Part shown: positions 25,079 to 34,081 of the stretch, piece by piece
Numbering within the stretch: position 1 is the stretch's first letter
Layout: each line of letters opens with the position of its first letter
Assembly (NCBI GenBank): GCA_963764525.1
Contig: CAVXTC010000015.1
Span: 23,818-87,817, forward strand
Length of the DNA: 64,000 nucleotides
Source of the DNA: DATDIC01 sp963764525
Lineage (GTDB): Bacteria; Pseudomonadota; Alphaproteobacteria; Acetobacterales; Acetobacteraceae
Direction of reading: 5' to 3'
Position numbers and translations under genes: made by a program
The notes under the pieces: model-generated
Seen by the model: only the letters and a program-made list of their open reading frames with translations
The model's database searches: none
Told to the model about the DNA's origin: nothing

Positions 25079-25978
25079 TCACAAATCCAACCACCCGCGC
25101 ATGACAGGCACGCAATCGCCGGCGACGGTCGCGCTGACCGGGCCTTCGCCGGTCTTGCGGGCGGTGGCGACGATGCGGCTGGGGCGGCCCATCTCCACCC
25201 CCTGCTCGATCTCGTACATCAGGTTCAGATCAACCCCCGGCGCCAGGGACGTCAGCAGCGCCGCCAATGCCGCGTTGGCGCTGCCGGTCGCCGGGTCCTC
25301 GAGCACGCCGGTCAATGGGGCGAACATCCGCGCCCGCAGTCTCTGCTGTCCGCCGTCGTGCCAGGCATAGAGGTGCAGCGCGAAGCGTTCGCCATACCGC
25401 GCCGCCGCCGTGCGGAACGCGCCCAGGTCGGGCGACGCGCCGGACAGCGCGGCGACGCCCGACACCTCCGCCAGCACGAACGGCGTGCCGACCGAGGCCA
25501 CCAGCGGGGTGTGCGCGCCGGTGGCGATATCCTCCGGCGCCAGCCCCGCACAGGCAGCGACCAGATCGACGGGAACATCGTCCTCGATCGTCAGCGACCG
25601 AGGCGCCGACACGCGCGCGCCGGTGATCGCGCGGTCGGCGCCGCGCAGGATGTGCACGCGGACCAGCCCGGCAGGTTCCTCGAAAGTATAATGCTCCGGC
25701 GGTGATTCGTCGCGGCGCGCCAGCACGAAGCCGGTCCCCACGTTCGGATGGCCGGCGAAGGGCAGCTCGGCGCGCGGGGTGAAGATGCGCACGCGGGCGT
25801 GGTGCTGCGGGTTCTCCGGCGGCAGCACGAAGGTGGTTTCCGACAGGTTGAACTCGGCCGCAACCGCCTGCATCTGCGCGTCGGTCAGGCCGCGCCCATC
25901 GGGGAACACCGCCAGCGGGTTGCCGCCGAACTGGCGGTCGGTGAACACATCCACGGTGAGGAATTCATAGGCGGGCAC
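25079..25978 (-). CDS. PhzF-family isomerase
   Basis: A 299-residue protein of the PhzF/diaminopimelate-epimerase-like fold with two similar halves. The N-terminal signature is YEFLTVDVFTDRQFGGNPLAVFPDG, with AEFNLSETTFVLPP holding the conserved Glu, and the second-half motifs are FTPRAELPFAGHPNVGTGFVLA and LEDPATGSANAALAALL. The start is GTG 25978 because the protein then opens exactly as the family does; an ATG further upstream adds 36 unrelated residues. The family includes the phenazine isomerase PhzF, but no other phenazine gene is present, so a general isomerase is more likely. It is divergent from the hydrolase gene with a gap of 106 bases. Confidence 0.88.
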   Translation of the reverse strand: MPAYEFLTVDVFTDRQFGGNPLAVFPDGRGLTDAQMQAVAAEFNLSETTFVLPPENPQHHARVRIFTPRAELPFAGHPNVGTGFVLARRDESPPEHYTFEEPAGLVRVHILRGADRAITGARVSAPRSLTIEDDVPVDLVAACAGLAPEDIATGAHTPLVASVGTPFVLAEVSGVAALSGASPDLGAFRTAAARYGERFALHLYAWHDGGQQRLRARMFAPLTGVLEDPATGSANAALAALLTSLAPGVDLNLMYEIEQGVEMGRPSRIVATARKTGEGPVSATVAGDCVPVMRGWLDL

Positions 25979-26084
25979 GCGGCGCACTCCCTGCTGGAAC
26001 AGGCGCCAATGACGACGCGACCGCCTGGCGGTCAAGCCGGAGGGCGATTGACCGGACGGGCGGGGCGGGATCAAACCCTGTGCC

Positions 26085-26927
26085 ATGCAGCCTTCCAGTC
26101 GATCGGTGCGCTACCTGCTGGCCGGAGCGTTCCGCAGCATGGCGTATGTCACGTGGGGCGACCCGGCGGCGCCGCCGGTGCTGTGCGTGCACGGGCTGAC
26201 GCGCACCGGCCGTGACTTCGATGTGCTGGCGCGCGCGCTGGCGGACCGGTTTCACGTGATCTGCCCGGACCTGCCGGGGCGCGGCGGCTCGGACTGGCTG
26301 CCCGACCCGGCGCTGTATCAGCCGGCCAGTTATGTCGTCGCGCTGGCGCATTTGTTGGCGGTCATCGATCGGCCGGTTGCCTGGATCGGCACCTCGCTCG
26401 GCGGCATCTGCGGGATGGCGGTGGCCGCGTCGTCCGGGCACACGCTGACTCGGATCGTGCTGAACGATATCGGCCCGCACATCCCCGCCGCCGCGCTGCG
26501 CCGCATCCGCGACTATCTGGCCGGCCCGCTGACGGCCTTCCCCGACCTCCCGGCGCTGGAACGGCATCTGCGCCTCGTGCATGCCCCATTCGGGCAGTTG
26601 TCCGACGCGCAATGGGGCCACCTCGCGCGCTTTTCCGCCCGAGCGCTGCCGGACGGCAGCCTGGCCCTGCACTACGATCCGGAGCTCGCCGCCCCGATGC
26701 GCGCCGCCGAACCGGAGGACGTCGATATGTGGGCGCTGTGGGAGCGCATCCGCATTCCTGTGATGGCGATCCGCGGCGCCAGCTCCGACCTGCTGCTGCC
26801 GGAAACGCTGGGGCGGATGCAGGCAGACGGCGCGCAGGCGTTCGTGGTGGCCGACGCCGGGCACGCACCGGCCCTGATGGACCCGGCGCAGATCGCCGCC
26901 ATACGGACGTTCCTGGAGGCCGCGTGA
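26085..26927 (+). CDS. Alpha/beta hydrolase
   Basis: A cytoplasmic serine hydrolase of 280 residues. The oxyanion-hole motif is VLCVHGLTRTG near residue 32, the nucleophile elbow GTSLGG near residue 105, the acid is probably the Asp in RGASSDLLLPE near residue 235, and the His is in VVADAGHAPALMDP near residue 262. No signal peptide. Its stop overlaps the GTG start of the N-demethylase-like gene, so the two are one transcription unit and may act in one pathway. The substrate is unknown. Confidence 0.87.
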   Translation: MQPSSRSVRYLLAGAFRSMAYVTWGDPAAPPVLCVHGLTRTGRDFDVLARALADRFHVICPDLPGRGGSDWLPDPALYQPASYVVALAHLLAVIDRPVAWIGTSLGGICGMAVAASSGHTLTRIVLNDIGPHIPAAALRRIRDYLAGPLTAFPDLPALERHLRLVHAPFGQLSDAQWGHLARFSARALPDGSLALHYDPELAAPMRAAEPEDVDMWALWERIRIPVMAIRGASSDLLLPETLGRMQADGAQAFVVADAGHAPALMDPAQIAAIRTFLEAA

Positions 26928-27835
26928 CCATGCGCGCGCCTGGCCCCGAAACGGTGCACCTGTCGTTCGAGCCCGGCCCGCACCGGATGGCCATGGGCCT
27001 CGTGGCGTGCAAGCCGTCCGACTGGATCGAACTCGACGAACGCTACGCCGAGGAAATGGCGTTGCGGCGCGATCTGCTGGACAGGCGCCGCGAGGACGTA
27101 TTTGCCGCCGTTCCCGGATCGGAAGCCGCGCGGCGGGAAACCTGGGACGTGCTGGCCGCGCACCTGACCGCGCAATGGCCGGACTGGTTCGTCGCCGGGC
27201 ACGGGGAGCTTGCCAACCGACTGACCGGGGAGCGTTGGAGCCTGGACGATCCCGGCCGCGACCCGCTGGAAGCAGCGGCGCTGCTGGTGCAGGAGGATCT
27301 GTGCCTGGTGGAGCTGCGCCCCGAAGGTCCCGTGCTGACCGCCGGCGTGGTCTGCTTCCCCAGCCGCTGGCGTCTGCTGGACAAGATCGGCCATCCGCTG
27401 ACCGCAGTGCACGGACCGGTGCCGTTCTATGGCGAGAAGCTGGCCCGCCCGGTCGATCGGTTCATGGCGGTGGTAAAACCGGGCCACATCTCGGTACGGC
27501 TGAACTGGTCGGTGGTGGATGACCCGACGCTGTTTCAGCCCGGCGGCAAGTGGCGGGTGGACCGTAACGAACAGATCACCGCTGCGAACGCCGGGCAGGC
27601 GCTGTTCGTGCGAGTCGAGCGGCAGACGCTGACCCGGCTGCCGGTCAGCAGCGCGGTGCTGTTCACCATCCGCGTGCATGTCTATCCGCTGGGGCGGGTC
27701 GTGGCCCGGCCGGAGGTCGCCGCCCGGCTGGCGAGCGCGGTGCGCGCGCTGCCGGAGGAGACGGTGCATTACAAGAGCCTGCGGCGGTTTCGGGAACCGC
27801 TGCTGGCGTATCTGGAGGCCGACCCCTCCCCCTGA
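26924..27835 (+). CDS. Haem-dependent oxidative N-demethylase-like protein (DUF3445)
   Basis: A 303-residue protein that matches the DUF3445/HODM alpha-subunit-like family, haem-binding proteins of which one member is a subunit of a dimethylamine N-demethylase. Family-like segments are WIELDERYAEEMALRRDLL near residue 30, LLVQEDLCLVEL near residue 120, VCFPSRWRLLDKIGHPLTAVHGPVP near residue 143, and FTIRVHVYPL near residue 245 with HYKSLRRFREPLLAYL at the C-terminus. The start is GTG 26924 (GTGA overlap with the hydrolase) or ATG 26930. No ferredoxin or flavin-reductase partner gene adjoins it, unlike the oxygenase-type operons. Confidence 0.8.
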   Translation: MTMRAPGPETVHLSFEPGPHRMAMGLVACKPSDWIELDERYAEEMALRRDLLDRRREDVFAAVPGSEAARRETWDVLAAHLTAQWPDWFVAGHGELANRLTGERWSLDDPGRDPLEAAALLVQEDLCLVELRPEGPVLTAGVVCFPSRWRLLDKIGHPLTAVHGPVPFYGEKLARPVDRFMAVVKPGHISVRLNWSVVDDPTLFQPGGKWRVDRNEQITAANAGQALFVRVERQTLTRLPVSSAVLFTIRVHVYPLGRVVARPEVAARLASAVRALPEETVHYKSLRRFREPLLAYLEADPSP

Positions 27836-27840
27836 CCGCT

Positions 27841-27918
27841 CCTACAAGGGGAGGGAAGTCAGAACCAGTGACTTCCCCCTCCCCTTGTGGGAGGGGGCAG
27901 GGGGAGGGGTTCGCACGG
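27841..27918. repeat. Long hairpin of the C/G-rich palindrome family, possible terminator
   Basis: The left arm ACAAGGGGAGGGAAGTCA (27844-27861) pairs with TGACTTCCCCCTCCCCTTGT (27869-27888) with a two-base bulge and a 7-base loop. Further GGGAGGGGG and GGGGGAGGGG runs follow to 27918. It lies between the convergent N-demethylase-like and mntR genes and could end both transcripts. Confidence 0.65.
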
Positions 27919-27931
27919 CATGTGCTATCCC

Positions 27932-28435
27932 TCAGCGACGGCGCAGAAAGCGCCCGAATGCCGCAAGGGTGGTATCCGACACGTGATGCTCGATCCCCTC
28001 GGCGTCCTGCTCGGCCGCTTCCGCCGGCACGCCGAGCGCCACCAGCACATCAACCACCAGGCGGTGCCGGGCACGCACGCGGTCGGCCAGACTTTCCCCC
28101 GGTCCGGTCAGGAACACGCCGCGATAGGGCTTGGCGACCGCGAGGCCTTCCCGCTTCAGCCGGCCGATCGTCTTGATGGCGGTGGCGTGGGAGACGCCGA
28201 GGCGGCGGGCGATGTCGGTGGGCCGGGCCTCGCCTTCGTTCGCCAGCAGGTCGGAGATCAGCTCGACATAGTCTTCCAGCAACGCGCCGGATTGCGCGGT
28301 GCGCGCCTTGCCGAAGCGCCGGGCCTGGGTGGGCTCGGCGGGCATGTCGGCGCGCGGGGTGCTGAGCGGCGGGTCCGGCACGGGTCGGTCCTCGGCTGGT
28401 GGCCGGACCATGACGCGGGCGATGGGGGCGATCAA
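27932..28435 (-). CDS. mntR: Manganese-responsive regulator MntR
   Basis: A DtxR-family metalloregulator of up to 167 residues that represses or activates manganese transport genes when loaded with Mn2+. A winged helix covers about residues 53-115, with DYVELISDLLANEGEARPTDIARRLGVSHATAIKTIGRL holding the recognition helix and PYRGVFLTGPGE the wing. The dimer/metal domain has RHRLVVDVLVALGVPAEAAEQDAEGIEHHVS with the Glu and His ligands, and SDTTLAAFGRFL as in E. coli MntR. ATG 28345 (MPAEPTQ) would be a shorter alternative start. No mntH gene is in the window. Dodecin lies just upstream on the same strand. Confidence 0.88.
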   Translation of the reverse strand: MIAPIARVMVRPPAEDRPVPDPPLSTPRADMPAEPTQARRFGKARTAQSGALLEDYVELISDLLANEGEARPTDIARRLGVSHATAIKTIGRLKREGLAVAKPYRGVFLTGPGESLADRVRARHRLVVDVLVALGVPAEAAEQDAEGIEHHVSDTTLAAFGRFLRRR

Positions 28436-28460
28436 GCGAGGAAGCGACCCGTGCCGCCGG

Positions 28461-28664
28461 TCAGTTCTCGAGGATGAACGTCACCTCCATGGTGACGCGG
28501 TATTCGGTGATCGAGCCGCCGCTGACGGCTGCTTTCTGCTCGATCACGTGCAGCCCGGTGATGCCGCGCAGCGTCTTGTTGGCGCGCTGCAGGCCTTCCC
28601 GCACGGCGTCATCGAAGCTTTTAGTGGACGATGCGGTGATTTTCGACACGCTTGCAACAGCCAT
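28461..28664 (-). CDS. Dodecin
   Basis: A 67-residue flavin-binding dodecameric protein that stores or buffers riboflavin and FMN. It has the family's VSKITASSTKSFDDAVREGLQRA, then LRGITGLHVIEQKAAVSGGSITEYRV and TMEVTFILEN; the length is exactly that of dodecins. The conserved Trp of archaeal and other dodecins is not at the expected place (LHVIEQ here), which is also seen in several bacterial members. A strong ribosome-binding site (AGGAGGG) lies before ATG 28664. mntR follows after 25 bases and may share the transcript. Confidence 0.88.
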   Translation of the reverse strand: MAVASVSKITASSTKSFDDAVREGLQRANKTLRGITGLHVIEQKAAVSGGSITEYRVTMEVTFILEN

Positions 28665-28800
28665 TTCGCCCTCCTGCGGATGCAGCCGCCGGGGGCCGGC
28701 CCCGGATGGCTGAGCGGGGAGCATAGCCGATTGGGGGCGGGGGTGGGGTACACGAAACACCGGTACGCGCGTTCGTGGCCGGCGGTATCCCGAGCTGAGG

Positions 28801-28820
28801 GACACCCCACATGGAGTGTC
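28801..28820. promoter_or_regulatory. Imperfect 20-bp palindrome, possible operator
   Basis: GACACCCCACATGGAGTGTC matches its own reverse complement at 16 of 20 positions. It lies between the divergent dodecin gene and the ABC importer operon, 144 bases before the importer start. The regulator is unknown; a LacI- or GntR-type site would fit a sugar importer. The site was found by eye only. Confidence 0.3.
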
Positions 28821-28963
28821 AGCCCTTCGCAGAATCCGCGCAGGAACGGCCCGACTCGCTCCCGTGGTCCCGCTATTCCGTGCGTCGGCCGCTCATGCCA
28901 TGTTCGGCCACGTCGCTTGGGTAACTGCTTGTCCCCATGCGTCGAACGCGGGGAAACGAAACC

Positions 28964-30277
28964 ATGCTGAAAATTCTTGCCGGGGTACTGCTTGCCTGCC
29001 TGTCGTCAATCGCTCTGGCAGCGGAACCCCCCATCACGATCGCGGCCCCGCAAACCCCGTGGTTCGGTGGATTTCATCAGCTCGTGGATGAGTACCAGAA
29101 ATCCACCGGGAACACGGTCCACCTGGAAGTGAGTCCCTTCGATGGTCTCATGGCGAAGGAGCGCGCGGCAGTGCGGTCCGGACAGAGCCCCTACAGCCTG
29201 CTGATATTCCAGGTGCAGAACTTTATCGAGTTCTACGCCGGCGGGTTTCTGAAGCCACTCGCGTCAATCGATCCGAGGTTTCAATTGGACCCCTCTGTTT
29301 ACACCTTTGATGATACGGTGTTCTGGAACCCGAAAACCATGCGCTGTGAGCGTGACGGAGGGGAACTCATGACAGTTCCCGTCAATCCCAACGTGCCGGT
29401 GCTGTATTACCGCGCGGACCTTTATGCGCAGCATCACCTTCCGGTGCCGGAGACCTTTGATCAGCTCCGCGCAAATGCAAAGGTGCTCAATTCGCCCCCA
29501 CGCATCTATGGCATGGTGCAGCGGGGCGACCGCGGCACCTTGAATGTCGGCTGGGATTTCCTGCCGTACCTCTGGGGTTTTGGCGGCGACATTCTCGGTG
29601 ATCAGAAACACGGTGACTTCACGGTCGTGCTCAACAGTCCACGCGCCTTGGCCGCCCTTCAATTCTACACCGAACTCGCCCGCGAAGCAGGACACCCGCA
29701 CCCGGCGGCGGTTACCCAGGCGGATGTCATACAGGACCTCGTCACCGGACGCGCCGCCCAGGCGATGATCACGGTGGCGGCGGCATCGCAGATGGACGAC
29801 CCGGATAAATCCGCGGTGGTCGGCAAGATCGACTATGCGGAGCCGCCGCACGCCGCCGGCGAGAAGTCATCGCCGCCGCTGGGCCATTGGCTGGCCGGCA
29901 TCCCGCAGAACCTGCCGATTGCGGAACAAAAAGCCGCAATGACCTTCCTCGCCTGGTTTCAGACGAACAAGGCACAGACCGACTATGCACTGGCGGGCGC
30001 TCCGCCGGTTCGCCGCGACGTGCTGGACTCAAAGTTGGCGGACAGCCCTCGGTTTCGCTGGATGAAGGCGCTCGCCGCGGGTCTCCGTGATGCCCGGCAG
30101 CCGTTTTTTACCAAGGATGCGCCGGCGCTGGCCGCCGTGTTCGACCTGAAGCTCAATCAGGCACTGGCCGGGGAATTGTCACCCGCCGAAGCGCTTAATC
30201 AGGCGGCTCATGAGATGGAGGATATCCTGCAGAAAGATGGCTACAAAACGGGGATTCTCCCCGATCTGAAAGGGTGA
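28964..30277 (+). CDS. ABC importer substrate-binding protein, sugar type
   Basis: A periplasmic binding protein of 437 residues from the extracellular solute-binding family 1. It has a signal peptide (MLKILAGVLLACLSSIALAAE). Matching segments are ITIAAPQTPWFGGFHQLVDEYQKSTGNTVHLE, then PYSLLIFQVQNFIEFYAGGFLKPL, and VPVNPNVPVLYYRADLYAQHHLPVPETFDQL, the ligand-binding pattern of sugar and glycerol-phosphate binding proteins. ATG 28964 is chosen because the signal peptide starts there. The stop overlaps the GTG of the first permease gene. The likely ligand is a carbohydrate, perhaps sulfated in view of the sulfatase gene downstream; that is inference. Confidence 0.87.
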   Translation: MLKILAGVLLACLSSIALAAEPPITIAAPQTPWFGGFHQLVDEYQKSTGNTVHLEVSPFDGLMAKERAAVRSGQSPYSLLIFQVQNFIEFYAGGFLKPLASIDPRFQLDPSVYTFDDTVFWNPKTMRCERDGGELMTVPVNPNVPVLYYRADLYAQHHLPVPETFDQLRANAKVLNSPPRIYGMVQRGDRGTLNVGWDFLPYLWGFGGDILGDQKHGDFTVVLNSPRALAALQFYTELAREAGHPHPAAVTQADVIQDLVTGRAAQAMITVAAASQMDDPDKSAVVGKIDYAEPPHAAGEKSSPPLGHWLAGIPQNLPIAEQKAAMTFLAWFQTNKAQTDYALAGAPPVRRDVLDSKLADSPRFRWMKALAAGLRDARQPFFTKDAPALAAVFDLKLNQALAGELSPAEALNQAAHEMEDILQKDGYKTGILPDLKG

Positions 30278-31212
30278 CCACAGCCCCGGCTGCGCTCGGC
30301 GTCCATGCCGGTGCCATCAGGCGGCGCGGCACGTTGCGAACAACCGGTGACCGGGCGTGGCGATGGCTGATGCTGAGCCCTGTCCTCGTATTGCTGATCG
30401 GCCTGATGCTGCTCCCGTTGGTCGAACTGGTCGTGCTCTCGTTCAGCAATGTCACCTGGAGGAATGCGAGACCGCTGCTCAGTAGCGCCGGTCTGACCAA
30501 CTATGCGGCGCTGGCGTACGACACGTTGTTCCAGGTGTCCGTCCGAAACACGCTCGTTTTCGCGGTGACAGCGGTTGCCTTCGAGGTTGCCTTCGGGCTT
30601 GGCCTGGCACTCGCACTGGGCGAGGTGCGACGTGGCAAGGATTTCTACACGACCGCCTTCATGCTGCCGATCCTGCTCCCGGGGATTGTCATCGGCGCGG
30701 TCTGGGCGCTGATGTATAACCCGGATTTCGGTATCATCAACAGCAGTCTCGGTCTTCTGGGACTGGGGCCGCAAGACTGGCTTGGCGCCCCGGACCTTGC
30801 ACTCGGCTCGGTGATTGTCGTCGATATCTGGCACTGGACGCCGTTCTGCTTTTTGTTGCTGTATGCCGCCGTCGAGTCACTGCCTGCCGATGTGTTTGAG
30901 GCCGCGCTGATCGATGGCGCCGGCGCCTGGCAGCGTTTCTGGCATGTGGCGCTGCCGTTGCTTACGCCGGCGTTGCTGGTTGTGTTCGCATTCCGCGCCA
31001 TCATCGCGTTCAAGGTCTTCGACGAGGTTTACCTTCTCACCTCCGGTGGCCCGGGAACCGCAACCGAGGTCGTCAGTCTCACGATCTACCGCCGCTTCTT
31101 TATCGAGGATCATGCCGGATACGGTGCGGCGATGTCGATCACCGCTTTTGTTGTCCTTGGGGTGTTCGCTGTGGGGCTCATGCGGATCGTTTGGAAGAAG
31201 GCGCGTCCGTGA
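30274..31212 (+). CDS. ABC importer permease 1 (MalF/UgpA type)
   Basis: An inner-membrane permease of 312 residues with six predicted helices. The EAA loop that contacts the ATPase is EAALIDGAGAWQRFWHVALPLL (near residue 209), and VYLLTSGGPGTATEVVSLTIYRRFF near residue 255 is typical of MalF/UgpA-type subunits. It starts at GTG 30274, overlapping the binding-protein stop, and ends overlapping the next GTG, so all three genes are translationally coupled. Confidence 0.92.
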   Translation: MTTAPAALGVHAGAIRRRGTLRTTGDRAWRWLMLSPVLVLLIGLMLLPLVELVVLSFSNVTWRNARPLLSSAGLTNYAALAYDTLFQVSVRNTLVFAVTAVAFEVAFGLGLALALGEVRRGKDFYTTAFMLPILLPGIVIGAVWALMYNPDFGIINSSLGLLGLGPQDWLGAPDLALGSVIVVDIWHWTPFCFLLLYAAVESLPADVFEAALIDGAGAWQRFWHVALPLLTPALLVVFAFRAIIAFKVFDEVYLLTSGGPGTATEVVSLTIYRRFFIEDHAGYGAAMSITAFVVLGVFAVGLMRIVWKKARP

Positions 31213-32036
31213 CCCGCCGGTCGGTTGGCCGTCTGCTTCCGCACGTTCTGCTCGTGGGCGCTGCCCTGTGCTTTCTTGGCCCCTTCGTCTGGATCGTGCT
31301 CGCTGCTTTCAAAACACAGATTGCGCTGCTGACCGGCCGGATTCTTTTTCATCCTACGCTGAAGAATTTTGCTGATGTGCTGTTTTCCGGGACGTCCGAT
31401 TACCTGCACCAATGCGCCGACAGCCTGATCATCGCCGTCGGCAGCGCGTCACTCGATCTGACCGTGGCAACACTTGCCGCCTTTTCCCTGAATCGAATGC
31501 GCTGGCCCCGAGGGGCCCTGATGATGCTGATCGGCTGGACGGCGGTTTTCCATATGGTTCCGCCCATCACCCTGGCCGCCGCCTGGTATGCGATGTTTCG
31601 TCCCGTTGGACTCGACAACAGCTATGTCGGAATGATCCTCGCGCATGCCACCATCAACCTGCCGCTGAGGCTGTGGCTGATGCTTTCGTTTGTTGCGGAA
31701 ATTCCCGGAGAGATCCTTGAAGCCGCGCGGATCGACGGCGCGACGCCTGGCCAGTTGTTGTGGCGCATGGTCGTGCCTTTGGTCAGGCCCGGCCTGGCGG
31801 CGGCGGCGGTCCTCGCGTTCATCTTCAGTTGGAATGAGTTCCCGGTGGCCCTGACGTTGACACAAAGGGTCACCGCCACGGTTCCCGTCGGGGTCGCATC
31901 GTTCGCGCAGGATTCCGAAATTCAATACCCTCAGATGGCAGCAACGGCGCTGCTGTCGGTGGTACCGGCGATTGTGCTTCTGCTCGCGGCGCGGCGGCTG
32001 ATCGTGCGAGGGCTTACCGTGGGTGCGATCAGATAG
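31209..32036 (+). CDS. ABC importer permease 2 (MalG/UgpE type)
   Basis: The second permease subunit, 275 residues with six helices. The EAA loop is ILEAARIDGATPGQLLWRMVVPLVRP near residue 175, and FIFSWNEFPVALTLT near residue 205 is the MalG-type signature. Start GTG 31209 overlaps the previous stop as GTGA. No ATPase (MalK/UgpC) gene follows; the next gene is a sulfatase. The importer must borrow an ATPase encoded elsewhere, as known for some systems that share one MsiK/MsmK-like ATPase. Confidence 0.92.
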   Translation: MTRRSVGRLLPHVLLVGAALCFLGPFVWIVLAAFKTQIALLTGRILFHPTLKNFADVLFSGTSDYLHQCADSLIIAVGSASLDLTVATLAAFSLNRMRWPRGALMMLIGWTAVFHMVPPITLAAAWYAMFRPVGLDNSYVGMILAHATINLPLRLWLMLSFVAEIPGEILEAARIDGATPGQLLWRMVVPLVRPGLAAAAVLAFIFSWNEFPVALTLTQRVTATVPVGVASFAQDSEIQYPQMAATALLSVVPAIVLLLAARRLIVRGLTVGAIR

Positions 32037-32071
32037 CCGGGATTTTCTCCCCCGAAAACGATGAGGCCGCC

Positions 32072-33595
32072 ATGAGAACTGTATTCGTGCTGTTTGATTC
32101 GCTGAACCGGTACTTCTCGGCCCGTATGGGGGGACCCGGATTGCGACCCCCAACTTCGAACGTCTGGCAGCGCGCGCAACGACGTTTGAGAAGCATTATG
32201 TCGGAAGCTTGCCTTGCATGCCGGCGCGCCGTGACATGCACAGCGGGCGCTTGTCGTTCCTGCACCGGAGCTGGGGGCCCCTGGAGCCGTTCGATAAATC
32301 ATTTCCACGGTTGCTGTTCCAGAATGGCGTCTATAGCCACCTGATCACGGACCATCACCATTATTTCGAGGATGGTGGCGCGACGTATCACACGCGCTAT
32401 GACAGCTTCGACTTCATCCGCGGCCAGGAAGGCGATCCCTGGAAGGCGATGGTGGAACCTCCCTGGGAGAGGTTGCGCGAAAAGTTCCACGAGCGCCAGT
32501 TGTACATCCCAGACGCGGCGGTCATACTATGCGCGTCACATGATCAATCGGGAGTTTATCCGCGAGGAGCAGGATTTTCCGTCCGCGCAGTGCTTTCGCG
32601 GGAAACTCGAGTTCCTTGAGGCAAACCGGTCGGGCCGATGGCTGGTTTCTTCAGATCGAGACGTTTGATCCGCAGGAACCGTTCTTCGCGCCACAGCGGT
32701 TTCGTGAGCTATTCTCCACAGGTTGGAACGGCCCTGTCCGGGACTGGCCGGCTCCGTTATGGCCGGGTGGATGAGCTTGCCCGAGGAATGCGAGGAGCTT
32801 CGAGTGCCAACTATTATGCCCTGGTTGCCCTTGTCTGGAACTCACTGCTTGGCAGGCTTCTGGACGCCTTCGATGCCCATGATCTCTGGCGGGATACGGC
32901 TCTTGTGGTCACCACCGATCACGGGTTTCTGCTGGGCGAGCATGATTTCTGGGCAAAAAACCGAATGAGCCTTTACGAGGAGATCTCGCACATCCCCCTG
33001 TTTGTGCACCATCCGGAAATTCGTCGCCGGGCTGGGCAGGAAAACGCTGTTACCCAGACGATCGATCTTGCTCCCCAGTTTTCTCGACATCTTCGGAGTT
33101 CCGCAGCCCGACACCATGCAAGGCAGGTCTCTTCTTCCAGTGCGCAAAGGCGAAGCGGTTGAACGCCCAGGTGTCCTGTTTGGATATTTCGGAGGGGCCG
33201 TAAATGTGACGGATGGGCGATTGCGTTTATCATCGCTACCCTCACGACCTCGCCTCGCAGGAGATATTTCAATATACGCTGATGCCGCAGCATATTTGGC
33301 AGCCGATCTTATCATTGGAGGAGCTGAGTCGCGCGGAACTGGCCGGACCGATGCCGTTCACAAAGGGAATACCCATCCTGAAGATCCCGGTGCTGAAAAC
33401 CTCCCCGATGTACGGCAATGATGGCCCGGGCGCTCTGCTTGAGAATGAGACGCGGCTTTATGATCTTCAGGCCGATCGGGACAGGTTAAGCCGCTGTCGG
33501 ACCTCGTGAGGAGGCGCGTCTCGTCGCCTGATGCGACAGTTGATGCGCACGAGCGATGCGCCGGAGGAAGCGTTTGCCGGCTTGATTTCACATAG
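32072..33595 (+). pseudogene. Sulfatase (arylsulfatase family), many frameshifts
   Basis: A type I sulfatase whose reading frame changes at least seven times, yet whose full length is traceable: MRTVFVLFDSLNR at the start; YGGTRIATPNFERLAARATT; the formylglycine site in GSLPCMPARRDMHSGRLSFL (C-x-P-x-R); DGWFLQIETFDPQEPFF; TALVVTTDHGFLLGEHDFW with the metal-binding Asp and His; WAKNRMSLYEEISHIPLFVHHP; FLDIFGVPQPDTMQGRSLLP; and LMRQLMRTSDAPEEAF at the end. The density of breaks is greater than in other genes of the window, so real decay and poor sequence are both possible. It follows the importer genes on the same strand, 35 bases downstream, suggesting import and desulfation of a sulfated compound. 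Confidence 0.75.
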
Positions 33596-33672
33596 CGGAG
33601 CGTTGAACCGGATGAGTCGGCCGAGGGTCAGAGCCTTCGCCAGTCAGTATATGTAACCAGGACCATCACCAC

Positions 33673-34019
33673 GTGGAAATCGGCCTGATGACGCCGGATC
33701 AGGTGGCATTTCGGCCAGGCGGACACTGTCCACGCGGCTCGGTAAGTCACTTCCGACCACGCGTCGCCTGTGAACGAAGTTCGCGCTCCCGCTGCGGCTC
33801 ATGGCGCAGCGCGTCGTCGGTCAACGGCTTCTCGTGGATGTGCTGCCGCGTCTGCGCTGCAAAGCGTGCGGCAGGGGGCGACCGGGATGCGGGCGGGGCG
33901 CGGCGATGTGGCACGCCCGCTCCCATTGGAAACCCGCGCGCCTGCTGCTGCTGGATCGCGGCGATGACAGTCCACACGGTCCCAGCAAGTTCTGGAAGCT
34001 CGACCTGTCGGACAGATAA
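33673..34019 (+). pseudogene. Degenerate small Cys-pair protein
   Basis: I do not recognise it with certainty. The opening MTPDQVAFRPGG (from about 33688) is in one frame; a second frame from about 33801 gives VVGQRLLVDVLPRLRCKACG and ends KFWKLDLSDR at 34019. The Cys-x-x-Cys in RLRCKACGRGRP is typical of small zinc-ribbon proteins that are widespread in alphaproteobacteria. At least one frameshift separates the two parts. Confidence 0.3.
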
Positions 34020-34081
34020 GCGGCTTTAGGGAAAGTGCCCGTCGAAATCGCCGGCGGAGCGCAGCCGTCCGCCAGCCAAAG

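Noticed and set aside
25079..25978. Phenazine biosynthesis locus
   Set aside because: Only a PhzF-family protein is present; no other phz genes, and this family has many other roles.
26248..26263. GGTTTCACGTGATCTG resembles parS
   Set aside because: It has the palindromic core but five mismatches to the 16-base consensus and lies inside the hydrolase gene; probably chance.
27932..28435. Manganese uptake operon
   Set aside because: MntR is present but no mntH or ABC manganese importer lies near.
33801..34019. Intact small zinc-ribbon gene
   Set aside because: The opening codons that would match are in another frame, so it is listed as degenerate.
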